Below are positions 22,416 to 33,559 of a stretch of 64,000 bases of DNA, one piece after another; within the stretch, counting starts at the first letter, position 1, and each line of letters opens with the position of its first letter. The position numbers and the translations under genes are program-made. The notes under the pieces are model-generated. The model was not told the DNA's origin. It did no database searches and saw only the letters and a list, made by a program, of their open reading frames with translations. Source of the stretch: Pseudovirgaria hyperparasitica (Eukaryota; Ascomycota; Dothideomycetes; Acrospermales; Acrospermaceae); assembly GCF_010093815.1 (NCBI RefSeq), contig NW_022985556.1:347339-411338 (forward strand), written 5' to 3'.

Positions 22416-22896
22416 GTCGACTGTTGGACGAATGGCTGATGAGTATAAATGTTTGTTATGGATCTCTCGAGGCTTTGGGGCAGATGCTGGATACACAATG
22501 ATTTTGATCGAATGACGAGTTAACTGTATTGGATGTGAAACTGGACGGGATTTATGTTGTGATGAGCGTAGATCGAGGTGTGCGCATGAGTGGCGCCTGC
22601 TCATTGCGCAGATTGGGCGTTTCTTTCTGTCATGTTGGGAGAGAAGTAACGAACGGACGGAGATGAGCGCACGAAAACTTCCGTTCTAGAGTTTTATTTA
22701 TTTGCTGCAACTTTGGCCTGATTGGGATGTCTCTTGATACTCAAAATGAATGTGTCGCTTTCAGCGCTGCCAAACCTCTCATCATTGCGCATATACTCCA
22801 TCATTATACTTTTTTTGGAACGTAACGCTCCTTTCTAAACACACGAGCGAGGCGATATGTGTGCACAAGTCGTTATGTGAAACATTTTAAGATCTT
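22416..22896. other. Intergenic, no gene seen
   Basis: Upstream region of the cysteine-rich gene and 3' flank of the carboxypeptidase relic. No structured element noticed. Confidence 0.55.
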
Positions 22897-23870
22897 TCAT
22901 TCCAAAGTGCACTCAAAGCGCCATTTCTCAACTAATCGCAATGCTTCCTGGGGTCTGTCGTATGGGACCTATATTATAATTAGCACTCCTGGGCTGATGA
23001 AATGACGAGAACATACCATATTTCCAGCACTATCAACCGCAGCGAAAGTAAATGTTGTCTTCTCTTTGCGGTTACCTATCTGAACCTTTGCCTGCTTGAA
23101 CCACCCGAGTCCCACGCCATAAAGCATGAGCGACCTACGATGATGCGCCATAAACGAAGCCTGACCCTTCCATTTCATATTGCTTGCCCATTACTGTTAC
23201 TAGCGGTGTTGCATGCAAGATTGTAGTTACCTTGTTACAGCAGTACGCCAACGCCGTTCTCCAGAAGATAGGTGACTTGTGGCTGGGTACTAATACCATA
23301 ATCGTTTGTCATAGCAAACGCGTGTTCAACCTCCATTGAATAGAAGGTGTATTTTTCAACTTGATGAGGAATCTCTAACGCTTTCCATTCCAACGGTAAG
23401 TTGTGATATAAGAACGATTACGATGGCCCCCGGAATGTCCAGACTTTCCATCCTAATACTCAAAGACGCCGTGCCAGCATACCCCGTAGGCAGCCTGGCA
23501 TATAGCCCAGTCTGGAGTGTCGTAACATGCACGAGCAACCTTCATACATCTTGGCAGGTTGGCAGCCATGATATCACATTGAGTTTCGTTGAAGACAGGC
23601 TTGTCAAAACCCTTTGGAATAGTACACAATGTCTCCCAGTACCCAAAAGCATTATCAAGTACCGGTACCAAGCCGTTTCCAATCAAGGTTGACTTCAGAT
23701 TAACCTGGGGACGCTTGGGGTAGAGATTGTTCTGGGAAACTATTCGTGCTCCTAGCGTAGGGAGATAATAACCGGCATAACTCTCCCCGGTGAGACGGAA
23801 GGACGCTTCCGAAAGATCAGGGCAGACTTGGGTTACGAAAACCTGCAGGGAATGATGCATATCTTCCGCG
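22897..23870 (-). pseudogene. Decayed serine carboxypeptidase (S10 family)
   Basis: The best-preserved part (23860-23453) reads FRLTGESYAGYYLP, with the nucleophile Ser in GESYAGY, then VNLKSTLIGNGLVPVLDNAF, FNETQCDIMAANLPRC and ICQAAYGVCWHGVF. This matches the fungal CPD-S-type carboxypeptidases. Homology continues downstream in shifting frames: VEKYTFYSMEVEHAFAM, then STQPQVTYLLENGVGVLL followed by a TAA and QGNYNLACNTA, then after a one-base shift MKWKGQASFMA. A real-looking intron (23016-22969) joins DSAGNM to VPYDRPQEALRLVEKW. Lesions: a TAG after GVFEY, loss of the segment after it, the in-frame TAA, a frameshift near 23195, and catalytic Asp and His both replaced by Asn. The N-terminal third, including the signal peptide, is not found upstream. 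It is a host gene that has lost function. Confidence 0.85.
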
Positions 23871-24307
23871 GCTGTAAACTATGTCGCGGGCCAGGCATCC
23901 GTCATCATCATTACGACTGCTTCAGGAATGACTTCAAAAATATCTTGATGGTGCATATGCAACAGGCCGCTGCTTGTTGGGTGTAACCTGATGGCAAGCT
24001 CTTGGACAGTCTCGGCAGCCAATTGCGGGTCTTGTTATAGATTTGGAACACACGTTGAGCGACGAGCTTCGCGGGGAGATACCACTTCGTGGTCAATGTT
24101 CAATTCAATCGTTGAAGGAGGACCTGTTCATACCAATTGCGTGGGACACACACCACCCGTGGCAGGCAAGTCAACGCGCGTTGGTCGAAAGAATCAAGGA
24201 GTGAAGCGTAACCTGATCAAATATATAGATTGCTCTACCTAGATGCGGTGCTGTGTCAACGCCCCAAAATGCCAAAATTATTAGGTACTGTTATACACTA
24301 CCGTCAT
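23871..24307. other. Intergenic, no gene seen
   Basis: Should have carried the N-terminal part of the carboxypeptidase relic, but no matching sequence is recognisable. It is the 3' flank of ATG27. Confidence 0.5.
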
Positions 24308-25537
24308 TCAGTCATTCCACTCCTCATCCAGCGAATCTATAAGCCGATTTTCATCCTCCGAGTGCCCGCGCGGCCGACCGCCATTGAGGCTGACTCTGCT
24401 GTAGCCTCTCCTGCTGGGCATGAAGCGTGCACATGAAGATGTGAGTATGATGAACATGTCCTATGGAAAGGTTAGATCAAGACATGCGCGATGATGCTAC
24501 GCGCGAGGACAAGGCTTGAGTAGGAAGAAGGGAAGAAGAAAGTGTCGAGAGAGGTATACAGTGAGCCCATGAAGCAACTGGAGTATGCTTACGCGTATGA
24601 AGCTGCCAATACCAGCCCAGAGAGCGTAATTGGGGAGCTGGCGCCATCCGCGCTGGTGCATGACGTTGCGTTGGTAGACGCAGCCTCCCACAACGTAGGC
24701 TGCTATAGCGATAAATAGGCTGCAAAGGGTCAATCATTATATAGAGCGATATTAGATTGAGAGGACGAACATAAGGCTGAATACGCCAGCTGGTCCGACC
24801 GTTTGGAACTCCTTTTCAATGCCAGCGCAAGCGGCAGAAGATCTTGCCTCGAAGAAGTACGCGCATTCATCCTCACTGGCAGCGACGAACGAGATTGAGG
24901 CATCGGAATTGAGCGCATCGTTCTCGCAGAGCAGGGATATTATGGTCTGCTTCCTCCGCTTGCCATCCTTGGGCTTTTGCGGTGCATCGTCATCGTTGTC
25001 ATCGACGTCGTCATCTCCTTTCAGCGCACGGTCGGCTAATAAGCCCTCTGCTTTTTTCGATTTGCTCGAGACACACGGTGACCCATCGGTGTAGTTCAGA
25101 ACGAGCTTCTTTCCCCTAAAGACTGGCTCGGCATTCTGCATACCCATACTGTACGTCTTCCCTCCCTTCTCGTAAAACGCGCTTATGTTTCTCCACATGT
25201 CCTTCTCCACGCCCACAACATTTTCCAGCTTTTCTACTACCGGTCCACAGAAGTTGATTGTGAAATTGTAGCCGATGTCGTACCCGTTGGAGGACCAACT
25301 GGTCGTGCGCTCATCTTTCGACTTCTTCTTTCCATCTTCAGGAGGTTTAACCCATATCGGATTCAGGTCGAAGAAGCGGTTGTGATTTGCCGATCGCGCT
25401 GTGCATGGTCTCACTGGCTTTGACTTTTTCGTATCGTCTGCTGCGCATGCGACATTAGGGAATAGGAAAGGCGTGAGAAGAATTGATGCTTGCAGTAAGC
25501 TTGCAGCGCATCCGGAAACCGAGACTGAGAAGTGCAT
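24308..25537 (-). CDS. ATG27: Autophagy-related protein Atg27
   Basis: Three exons: 25537-24771, 24719-24593 and 24460-24308, giving 348 residues. Introns are 51 bp (GTTCGT/CAG) and 132 bp (GTAAGC/TAG). The N-terminus is a signal peptide ending near VACA. The lumenal part carries a mannose-6-phosphate-receptor-like domain with paired cysteines (RPCTARS, FCGPVV, SPCVSS, LLCENDAL, DECAYFFEARSSAAC) and a lysine/aspartate-rich insert. One membrane helix (GVFSLILFIAIAAYVVGG) follows. The cytosolic tail has the family signature CVYQRNVMHQRGWRQLPNY and a conserved end (RRGYSRVSL, then ENRLIDSLDEEWND). Atg27 is a type I membrane protein that helps route Atg9 vesicles between Golgi, endosome, vacuole and the autophagosome site. 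A TATATATA run lies about 56 bp upstream of the ATG. Confidence 0.92.
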
Positions 25538-27498
25538 GACCGTCGGTGAAAGCGCAACGCAAAAGGTACTTGAGATAGTATATTAGACGAGATATATATA
25601 TCCCAGCGCAAAGCAACGAGACAGTGCTAGAAGAGATGTGATGTAATAGGAGTGAGACTGTTGTAGAACTTTCAGCAAGACCGCACGAACCCGCATGAAT
25701 CCGTCATGCTCTAAACACCTGTCACTCTTGGCACGCGCATTACGCAAGCTGTAGTGAACGTCTCCTACACACCTTAGTTAGAGCTACATAAAATCCTTCC
25801 ACTTAGTGCTGATACTAATGTATCAAATTGTGGAAGTATTTCCCACTAGTGCTACTTTTGCTACTTTGCTAGATGCCTTGCGTCCGAAGCATCGACTTTA
25901 CGAGGAAACATATAGCTTATAATAATAATAATCCATTAATTAAGTCATTTTTAAACTGTTGTTCATTCTTCTAGTACTACTATTCTCTACTTCATATGGC
26001 AGGAGAACCTATAACTAGTACTGCTTTAAAATACTATGTGAGGATGGATATTCGTTCGGGTTCGTTAAATAGACCACAATCTGACACACCGCGTTGTCTT
26101 CCCTAGACTACATTGGAAAACTCCGTCTTGGCTGTCATGGTATGATACAGTATACCGGAAATACTGATTATCTATGATTATTGGTACTAAGTCTTATAGC
26201 TATTTAAGTAGATGTCCTTGTAGGGTCTCTCGAGGTAACAGTCGCTAGATTGCCAAGTGGTGTTGAAAGTGATGCCAAGCTAGATCACTTAAGGATTCCT
26301 CTCCCTTATAAACGACAGAAGCTTACTTGGAGGGTAAGCACGACCATATGTGACCCGTGGACTGATTAGGGTTCTCACAGGAGAATAGGATGACGGTAAC
26401 CGAATTCATGATCTGAGCCAAACCTACTCAACGCGTCAAGAGACCGCAGTTGGCGCCATGCTCGTCATGGAGTACAGACACCGACAAGTATACAGCTAAG
26501 GTGGAGACGTTCTTGTCTGCAACTTGTCGATCATACAAGTCCTGCATACCATTTGAAGCACGGGCTGAGAGACCGGAGATATGTGCAACGAGGCAGGATA
26601 GACAGGATAGATAGAACGTTCCCACATGCCACAAACTGTTGATATATATGTTCAGTTGCAGGGAAGAAGCAACAAAAAACGTCCCTTTAAGCCCTGTCAT
26701 TGGTCGATATTCTTACACAGTGGCCTTCGGGTGCCCATCCAGTGGAAGTGGGGTGGGGTCATCGGGCTGGGCTGCATTACCTAGCAACACCACGACTCTC
26801 GCCCGCATCATGGGATTCCAGGGCTTGCGTGACCTTGCCATAGCACTCAATCCGCTAATATCTCTACACCTGTACACCTCTGCAGGCGCCGACATATCCT
26901 CAGACGTTCGTTGCGGCATCTTTCTCTTCTTACCTCTTCCTACTATATACCTATCATATTGTCCCTACCTATTCTCCGGTTCCACGTCTCGTGCATCAAC
27001 CTTGCCCCTGGCGCTTCGGTCGCCGGCTCTTCTTCCATCGCTACTGCACGACTGTCCACTGCTATCTCGAGCGCATCTCCCTGAGCCTGCAAGGTCCTGC
27101 TCTACACAAGGCCTCCTATTCACTCGCCGAACTACATCGAATCGCTCTTGACCATCCGGCCATCTCAAACCTGTAGCTGCTTTCGATCCCGTGCCCTTCA
27201 CTGTTGTTGTTTTTACCTCTAGCCCCCGCTGACGACATGCGAAAACAAACAAACCGCTAGAAACTCACCATCATTCACGCTTTCACAAGACCAGAGCTAC
27301 GGGCGAACAAGAGAAGACGTAATATATTCAGGTCCTTGACATTGCGCGACTATCGCGCCGATACCGTACGACATCAATTTCCACAGCCTCGCTGTCCCGC
27401 AACCCTCTACCACTGCGATCCACGCGTTACCGGATACTCATCCGACTTGTACAGTTCAAGAGATTTTGCACTGTCGACTTTCCTCATAAAACTTCAAG
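25538..27498. other. Intergenic with an AT-rich stretch; right half is probably the GRR1 5' leader
   Basis: The stretch 25780-26250 is clearly more AT-rich than its surroundings and contains TAATAATAATAAT and CATTAATTAA. It looks like a decayed repeat, but no family is recognisable. The last 800 bp before the F-box gene is pyrimidine-rich and holds only short or unlikely frames, as expected for a promoter and long leader. Confidence 0.5.
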
Positions 27499-29685
27499 AT
27501 GCTAAGATCAAGACGTCCACACCGCTCTTCTAGCGACTCAAACTCGTCCTCCACTTCAACCTCCCCCGAACGTGGCATTGACGACGACAATGACTCCTTC
27601 ACGCTGCAAGCGAATGACTCAACATCATCTGTCGCACTTTCGATATCACAAGATTTGAGCGATCTAGAAATGGAGCGTCAGATGGCTGAACGATACAGAT
27701 TGTCACCAGTGTCGCGCCTACCTGCTGAACTCATGATCGCCATCTTCTCCAAGCTGGCTTCTGCTGGGGACCTGAAATCATGCATGCTGGTTTCAAAGGA
27801 CTGGGCTAGGAATAGTGTCGCCTTGCTTTGGCACAGACCTCAGACGAACAAATGGCAAAGTGTCAACACTGTCGCCAAATCTGTCAATACTACAAACAGT
27901 TACTTCGACTATGCCAATCTAATACGTAGACTGAACCTGTCGACTCTCGCTCACGAAGTTACCGACGGAACTCTTTGGCCTCTCTCGTCTTGCAAAAGGA
28001 TCGAACGACTGACGCTAACACAATGTTCTTCGGTCACGGACCAAAGTCTTGTCAGAATGATTGATGGTAACAGGAGCTTGCTAGCTCTTGACGTGACTGG
28101 CCTTTACCAGATAACAGACCGGACCATGTCGACAGTCGCAGCAAATTGTATACGGCTTCAAGGGCTGAACGTCACAAATTGCAAGAAGCTCACGGACGCT
28201 TCTTTGCAGGAAGTCGCGCGGAACTGTCGCCATGTGAAGAGACTGAAATTTAACGGATGCTCCCAGCTTACAGACAAATCTATCCTGACATTTGCCGAAA
28301 ATTGTCACCAGATATTAGAGATCGACTTGCATGGCTGCAACCTTCTTGAGGACGATTCGGTTACAGCGCTCATTACAGAAGGACCACACCTACGCGAACT
28401 GCGACTGGCTCACTGCTCACGCATCACCGACCTAGCATTTTTGAGGCTTCCTATCGAGGCGACTTACGAAAGCCTCCGTATACTAGATCTTACCGACTGT
28501 GGCGAACTTCAGGATGCTGGTGTTGCGCGAATCATTGCTGCAGCCCCACGTCTTCGTAATCTGGTCGTCAACAAGTGTCGACATCTCACAGACAGAGCCA
28601 TCAACTCCATCATCAAACTTGGGAAGAACCTTCACTACATTCACTTGGGTCACTGCGCGAGGATCACTGACGCAGGCGTTCAACAGCTAGTAAAGCATTG
28701 CAATCGAATTCGTTACATAGACTTTGCTTGCTGTACCAACTTGACCGATAACAGCGTTCAGAGACTGGCGGACTTACCAAAACTGAAGCGTATCGGTCTC
28801 GTAAAGTGCCATAACATCACAGATCGGAGTCTGCAGGCTCTAGCAATGAGGTCGAGGGAGTCCCAGAGGGCTGTTGTCGGCCCCAGCTCCTTAGAACGTG
28901 TGCACTTGAGCTATTGTCTGAACCTTACGTTAGCTGTGAGTTGGTTCAATGATGTGCCCGGGATTATTGCTAAAAGATCTATCTAGGGTATCATGTCTCT
29001 CCTTAACAGCTGTCCGCGATTGACCCATCTTTCGCTCACCGGCGTACAAGCTTTCCTTCGTGAGGATCTCATTGTATTCTGCCGGGAAGCCCCTCCTGAA
29101 TTCAACGATCATCAGCGAGACGTATTTTGTGTATTCTCCGGACATGGCGTTGCCCGCTTGCGCAACTATCTCAATGCGGATATCAACATCCCGGGCACAG
29201 GCTTTGATACTGATGGGACGATGTACGACGATAATATTGACGACGGGGAGGATGACGGCATAGGTGATGATGAAGACGGTGATACGAGCGGCATAGCTCA
29301 TGTCGCACCTCCGAATCCGTCAGGTTTGGGCTTCGTTGGTATGGGGCTTGACCTGAACGCACCGCCAGATATCGTTGTGAACATTGGCGGAACTCCGAGT
29401 CCCCCATCCGCAGACTCAAACACGCCCAACGATCAGCAACAAACGCCTACGCAACCAGTCCAAAATATAGTATGGCATCCAGCACCGCCGCCACCCACTG
29501 GATCCTGGAATGGTATGGGCTTGAACACCTTTAATAGCAGCGGGAGTTCTGCGGGTCCTGCTGCGATCGTACAAGGAGCATCGAGCGCACCACCACCACA
29601 CCCGGCCCAGCAAGTCATCGATATGATGGGAGCAGTCGATATGCACGATGAGGAGATGGACGATGCAGGATCTCCACGCCTATGA
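27499..29685 (+). CDS. GRR1: F-box/leucine-rich-repeat protein GRR1 (grrA)
   Basis: Two exons: 27499-28935 and 28987-29685, giving 711 residues. The intron has GTGAGT, branch TGCTAAA and a TAG acceptor. After a Ser-rich N-terminus comes the F-box (residues about 72-115, SRLPAELMIAIFSKLASAGD). About a dozen cysteine-containing LRRs follow, recognisable by repeats such as LTLTQCSSVTDQSL, LNVTNCKKLTDASL and LKFNGCSQLTDKSI. Exon 2 finishes the last repeat (SLLNSCPRLTHLSLTGVQAF) and adds a long acidic then Pro/Gly-rich tail. GRR1 is the substrate receptor of an SCF ubiquitin ligase; in yeast it controls G1 cyclins and glucose/amino-acid sensing, and A. nidulans grrA is needed for meiosis and ascospore formation. 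The long promoter region fits a regulated gene. Confidence 0.93.
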
Positions 29686-30968
29686 GACTAGGTACGCTCG
29701 CCCTCTTGGCTAGGCAAGTCCGAAGCCTTCGACACGCAATGAGAGGCACAAACTTCGCCGGTAACGTCAGCACGAACTTGGTCATGTACAAGTCATGTTC
29801 TTATATTGTGAGCAATGCAGGCAGTGACCTAAACAGGGAGACAGAGAGGGAAAAATGCAGCAAGACACGAGACATACACTACGATGGAATGGCGATGATA
29901 CCCAGCGGCAGACCTTGCAAGGATGAAGATCAACGGCCTGTTTTACTCTACGTATGTGCTACATTTTTTTTGAGGCGGGGAAGGGAAAAGGGTTGGGGAA
30001 AGAAGGAGAAGTGGAGACGGGGGGAATCCTTATATTATAACCGCACCCTATTGGGGCTGTCCGCAGGCTCGGCTGTATGTTGGATGTATTCACAGGTTTT
30101 CTTCTCGCACTTTATTAAGGAAAAACAACAGTCCTAATACCACGTCGTTTTGTTATTCGTCTTATCAATGATTACCCGCATGTTTCTTTAGCTACTGTTA
30201 CGGCCAGATTTAGCCGTAGTCTGAACCGACGTCATCATCATCATCGTCATCGTCATCGGATGTATGCTACTAGGTATACCATACTATCCTCTCCTGAGGT
30301 AAGCTTCGGATGGTATAGTTCGCTTGGTATGTAGTATGTACTACTACTTGATGGAAGCGAGCGAGCGGCTTAGTTAACTAATTAGGTAGGGCACACACCA
30401 ACACCCAAGAGCCCTGCCTGCTGGAGCGGAACGCTTGTGCAGCCAAGACGGATGGTGGAGGATCCATCCCATAGCCTGGATAGGGGGCCAAGACCACACA
30501 AACTTGGAAAAACAACGGGCGATGAAATGGGTGGCGCAGCATGTGCACATGTGGGGCGGGATGATGTAGTAGTACTACTGTATGGGATGCTTTGAGGTGT
30601 AGCCAAAGGTTGTCGATAGTTCACATCAAGGAGGCTGTCAGATTGTAAGAGGTTTTGAGAATTGTGTGAATCATGGGATTCAAAAGAATAGACAAGATGC
30701 TATTTTCAGAAATAATCATGTACAGTGCAGGTCGATACCGCAGCCTTACCCCAGAGACATAAACAGTCGTGACCGTGCGAACGATAATGGCATCAAGACA
30801 AAAGATCATTCCTTGTTGCACTTGTATGCAACGCTCCAAACGCCTGTGAGTATCATCAAGGCCCAAAAAATCTCATATATAGACAGACCATTGCAGATCC
30901 GCATTCAACTCCTCACTCCACATCACCTATGCAGCCATGCCAAGAGAGAAACGACGCGAACAAGATGC
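29686..30968. other. Convergent 3' region between GRR1 and pacC
   Basis: No gene. It has a short CATCAT/CGTCAT repeat (30232-30260) and a G-rich stretch near 29970-30030. It contains the 3' ends of both neighbours, which converge. Confidence 0.6.
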
Positions 30969-32941
30969 TTATTCGCGGCCTTCTTGGACGGCCTTGAGTA
31001 CTGGATACAGGCTTTGCTCATCACTGGGCTCAGGCTTCGAACCAGTAGGAGTTCTCGACCCATCGTCCTCGCTGTCGTCGAACTCGCCAGCCTCAAGACG
31101 TTGCTTGATATAGCTGCGTATCTTCTCGATGGTGCGAATGTTCTCGACCCACAACTCTTGTTGTTGGTCAGACATGTTGTCATTCGAGCCAGCGCTTTGA
31201 GCGCTTGGACTACGCAGGCTAGGATCGAGAGGGACTGAAGAAGACGAGATGTTGAGCTTGTTGACTTCGTGTCGCAAGCCATCACGGTCGCCAGTAATTG
31301 AGCTACGACGAGAAGTCTTCGTCGAGCCCGAATCGGAAGACGTGTCCATTGCGTCACTAGGTTGACTATCGTGAGCTGGAGCAGCTTTTTGCAGGAGACC
31401 ACCAGAGTAGCGACGTGCGCCGTCTGCTCTGAAGGCACCGCCAAGGCCACTTGGTGGCGCGCTGCTGGTGGCAGGATACGCGTTTGACATGTCTGACATG
31501 GCACTAACGGATGGGAGAGTTGGGTACATGCTTCCCATGTTTTGACGAGTAGTTGGGGAAATGGTGTGGGAAGAGTGGACGGAGCTGGGCGAGTGGGAGT
31601 TGTATGAAAGTACACTCGAGGCTGGAGTTAGAGCTGGAGTCTCCGTAGCAGGCGCGCTCGAGTGCTGGTGCGATGAAGCAGGTTGAGAGACATGTACTTG
31701 CGTTGGTGGGGAGTTGCTCGAGCGGTAGTTGAGACCAGAGTGATACTGGTGAATACCGGGTTGAGCGACACCAGCGGCTGCCAAATGGTTAGGATTTTCG
31801 TAAACAGTGGATTGAAGTTGGTCAAGGAATGAATCGACGCCAAGCAGATCAGATTTGGTGCGAAGAGCTGGGAGTGGCAAAGAGTAGTGGTGGCCAGATT
31901 GATGGTGACCAGCTGAAGCCACCATAGTACCGGCGCCCTGGTACTCGTTATAGTTGCCATGGACAGGGAGAGGAGCACTAGACAGACCAGCCAGTCTTTG
32001 GCCGACGTCATAGTAGGTGGATGGGTCGATCTGACGACGCTTTACGTCGCCAAAAAATTCGTTGAGAGCATCGTATGCGGCACGCTTTCGAACCTCGTAA
32101 TCGTTTGTCATGCTGTTTGCAGCAGGATTGACGGCGTAGTACACTGGACCATACGCGGAATTTGGTGGAGCGCTGCCGTAGAAAGCAGCGGCATTGGGTT
32201 GGGAGTGGTGGGAATAACCAGTCTGACCTAGAGCGCCATCGGGATAGTATCCGCTCGCTGTGGCGGCAAGAGCCCGCAAGTCAGCGCCGACTATTCAGGA
32301 AAGGTCAGAAAAGGAATGAAAAGACGAGGAGCAAGACGACAGGACGGAGAGATTGAAGAGAAGTGAAAAGATGTTGTAGCAGTAAGTAGATGTAACGTAC
32401 CCTTACCAGGACCGGAAGCATAGCCAGGGCCGTGCTGGGCGCGGTTTGGCTCAGGAGACCGGAGCAAGACTGAGTCGTCAGCGTGGGTCTTGACGTGCTT
32501 CTTCAGATCCTGAGGACGCTTGAAGGCCTTGCCACAGAATTCACACTTGTGAGGCTTCAGTGGTACATGCACACGGATGTGCGAGGTGATGTGATCACGC
32601 TTCACCGTGGTGGTACGACAGTTGCCCCACTGGCAAGTCAGATTCAAGTTATTGGTGCTCTTGCGGCCGACATGACGTTCGCAGACGTGGTCCTGTTTGC
32701 ATGTTAGCAATGCTTCACAACATGGCTTGTGTCAGGTGACGAATGGAATGCTTACGTAAAGCTGTTCGGGTGAGTTGCAGCGCTCGCCGCAGTTGGCCCA
32801 TTGACAGGTGAGAGAATCGCTGGCGACATTTGCTTGAGCTGTCGCAGGCGCAGCATTTGCAGAGGCTGGAGTAGCAACCACACCGCCGTCAGAGACAGGT
32901 GCAGGCACTGCAGGAGTCTGCTCTGGCGCTGAAGCAGACAT
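30969..32941 (-). CDS. pacC: pH-responsive zinc finger transcription factor PacC
   Basis: Three exons: 32941-32756, 32692-32401 and 32290-30969, giving 599 residues. Introns are 63 bp (GTAAGC/CAG) and 110 bp (GTACGT/TAG). Residues about 43-135 hold three C2H2 fingers: [19 protein letters not shown] running into [28 protein letters not shown], and [36 protein letters not shown] follows the fingers, as in all PacC proteins. The signalling region keeps [22 protein letters not shown], which includes the nuclear-localisation-like basic cluster, and [13 protein letters not shown]. PacC is activated by proteolysis at alkaline pH through the Pal pathway; it then induces alkaline genes and represses acid genes by binding GCCARG. 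Three such hexamers lie upstream (see the regulatory entries). In plant pathogens it often controls wall-degrading enzymes. Confidence 0.96.
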
Positions 32942-32984
32942 GTCAGTGAGCCTGGATAGGGTATTGATGGTCGTGATGGCGACG

Positions 32985-32990
32985 CTTGGC
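32985..32990 (-). promoter_or_regulatory. Candidate PacC site (GCCAAG) near the pacC start
   Basis: GCCAAG on the minus strand, 44 bp upstream of the pacC ATG and probably in the leader. It matches GCCARG exactly, but a six-base match alone is weak. Confidence 0.3.
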
Positions 32991-33322
32991 GTCAACGAAA
33001 GGCAGACTGGAGGCTACGAGGGCTATCGCAGACAACCCGACGATGGAAGTTGAGGAACAAGACTACAAAAAGATTGAAGAAGAATTTCCCTGGAGTAGAG
33101 AAGTAGTAGATGGGCGGAGAGCGAAGTAGAAAAAGTCTTGGTATACTGGGGAAAGTCTTGAGGAAGACAAGAAAAAGAGAAGCACGGGAGGGAGGGAGGG
33201 AAGGCTGGGCTTTGTATGTGAGAAGGGGGAAAGGACGAGCGGGACCAGGGCGGGGAGTCTTGTGCGAATCTGGGCACCTGGGCAGCGCGCGGGAAGAAGG
33301 AGAAATTGCAGGGCGTCGGGCG

Positions 33323-33328
33323 GCCAGG
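33323..33328 (+). promoter_or_regulatory. Candidate PacC site (GCCAGG)
   Basis: Exact GCCARG match about 380 bp upstream of the pacC start, in a GC-rich promoter stretch. Confidence 0.3.
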
Positions 33329-33553
33329 GAGTCAGCAAGTCAGCAAGTGACAGTAGCGAAAACGGGCGCTGCCTACCCCCGATTCTGGCGCTGCAACTGG
33401 CTGCAACCGGCCTGCAACTGGCTGTCAACTTGGGGGATGGTCACTCTGGCTGTGACTGGCTAGAAACTGCAAAAACTCTGCCGCCGCCGCCGACTCTTTT
33501 TTCCCCGGTAGTGTCTCCAGCCTGGTCCCTCGCAGCCGCTTGGCCTCTACTGT

Positions 33554-33559
33554 CTTGGC
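33554..33559 (-). promoter_or_regulatory. Candidate PacC site (GCCAAG)
   Basis: Exact GCCARG match on the minus strand about 610 bp upstream of the pacC start. It is the third such hexamer in this promoter. Confidence 0.28.

Noticed and set aside
26639-27151. 170-codon plus-strand frame upstream of GRR1
   Set aside because: No recognisable family, Leu/Ser-rich from pyrimidine-rich DNA. More likely promoter and 5' leader.
30923-31615. 230-codon minus-strand frame
   Set aside because: Shifted frame within the last pacC exon; the composition is unlike a protein.
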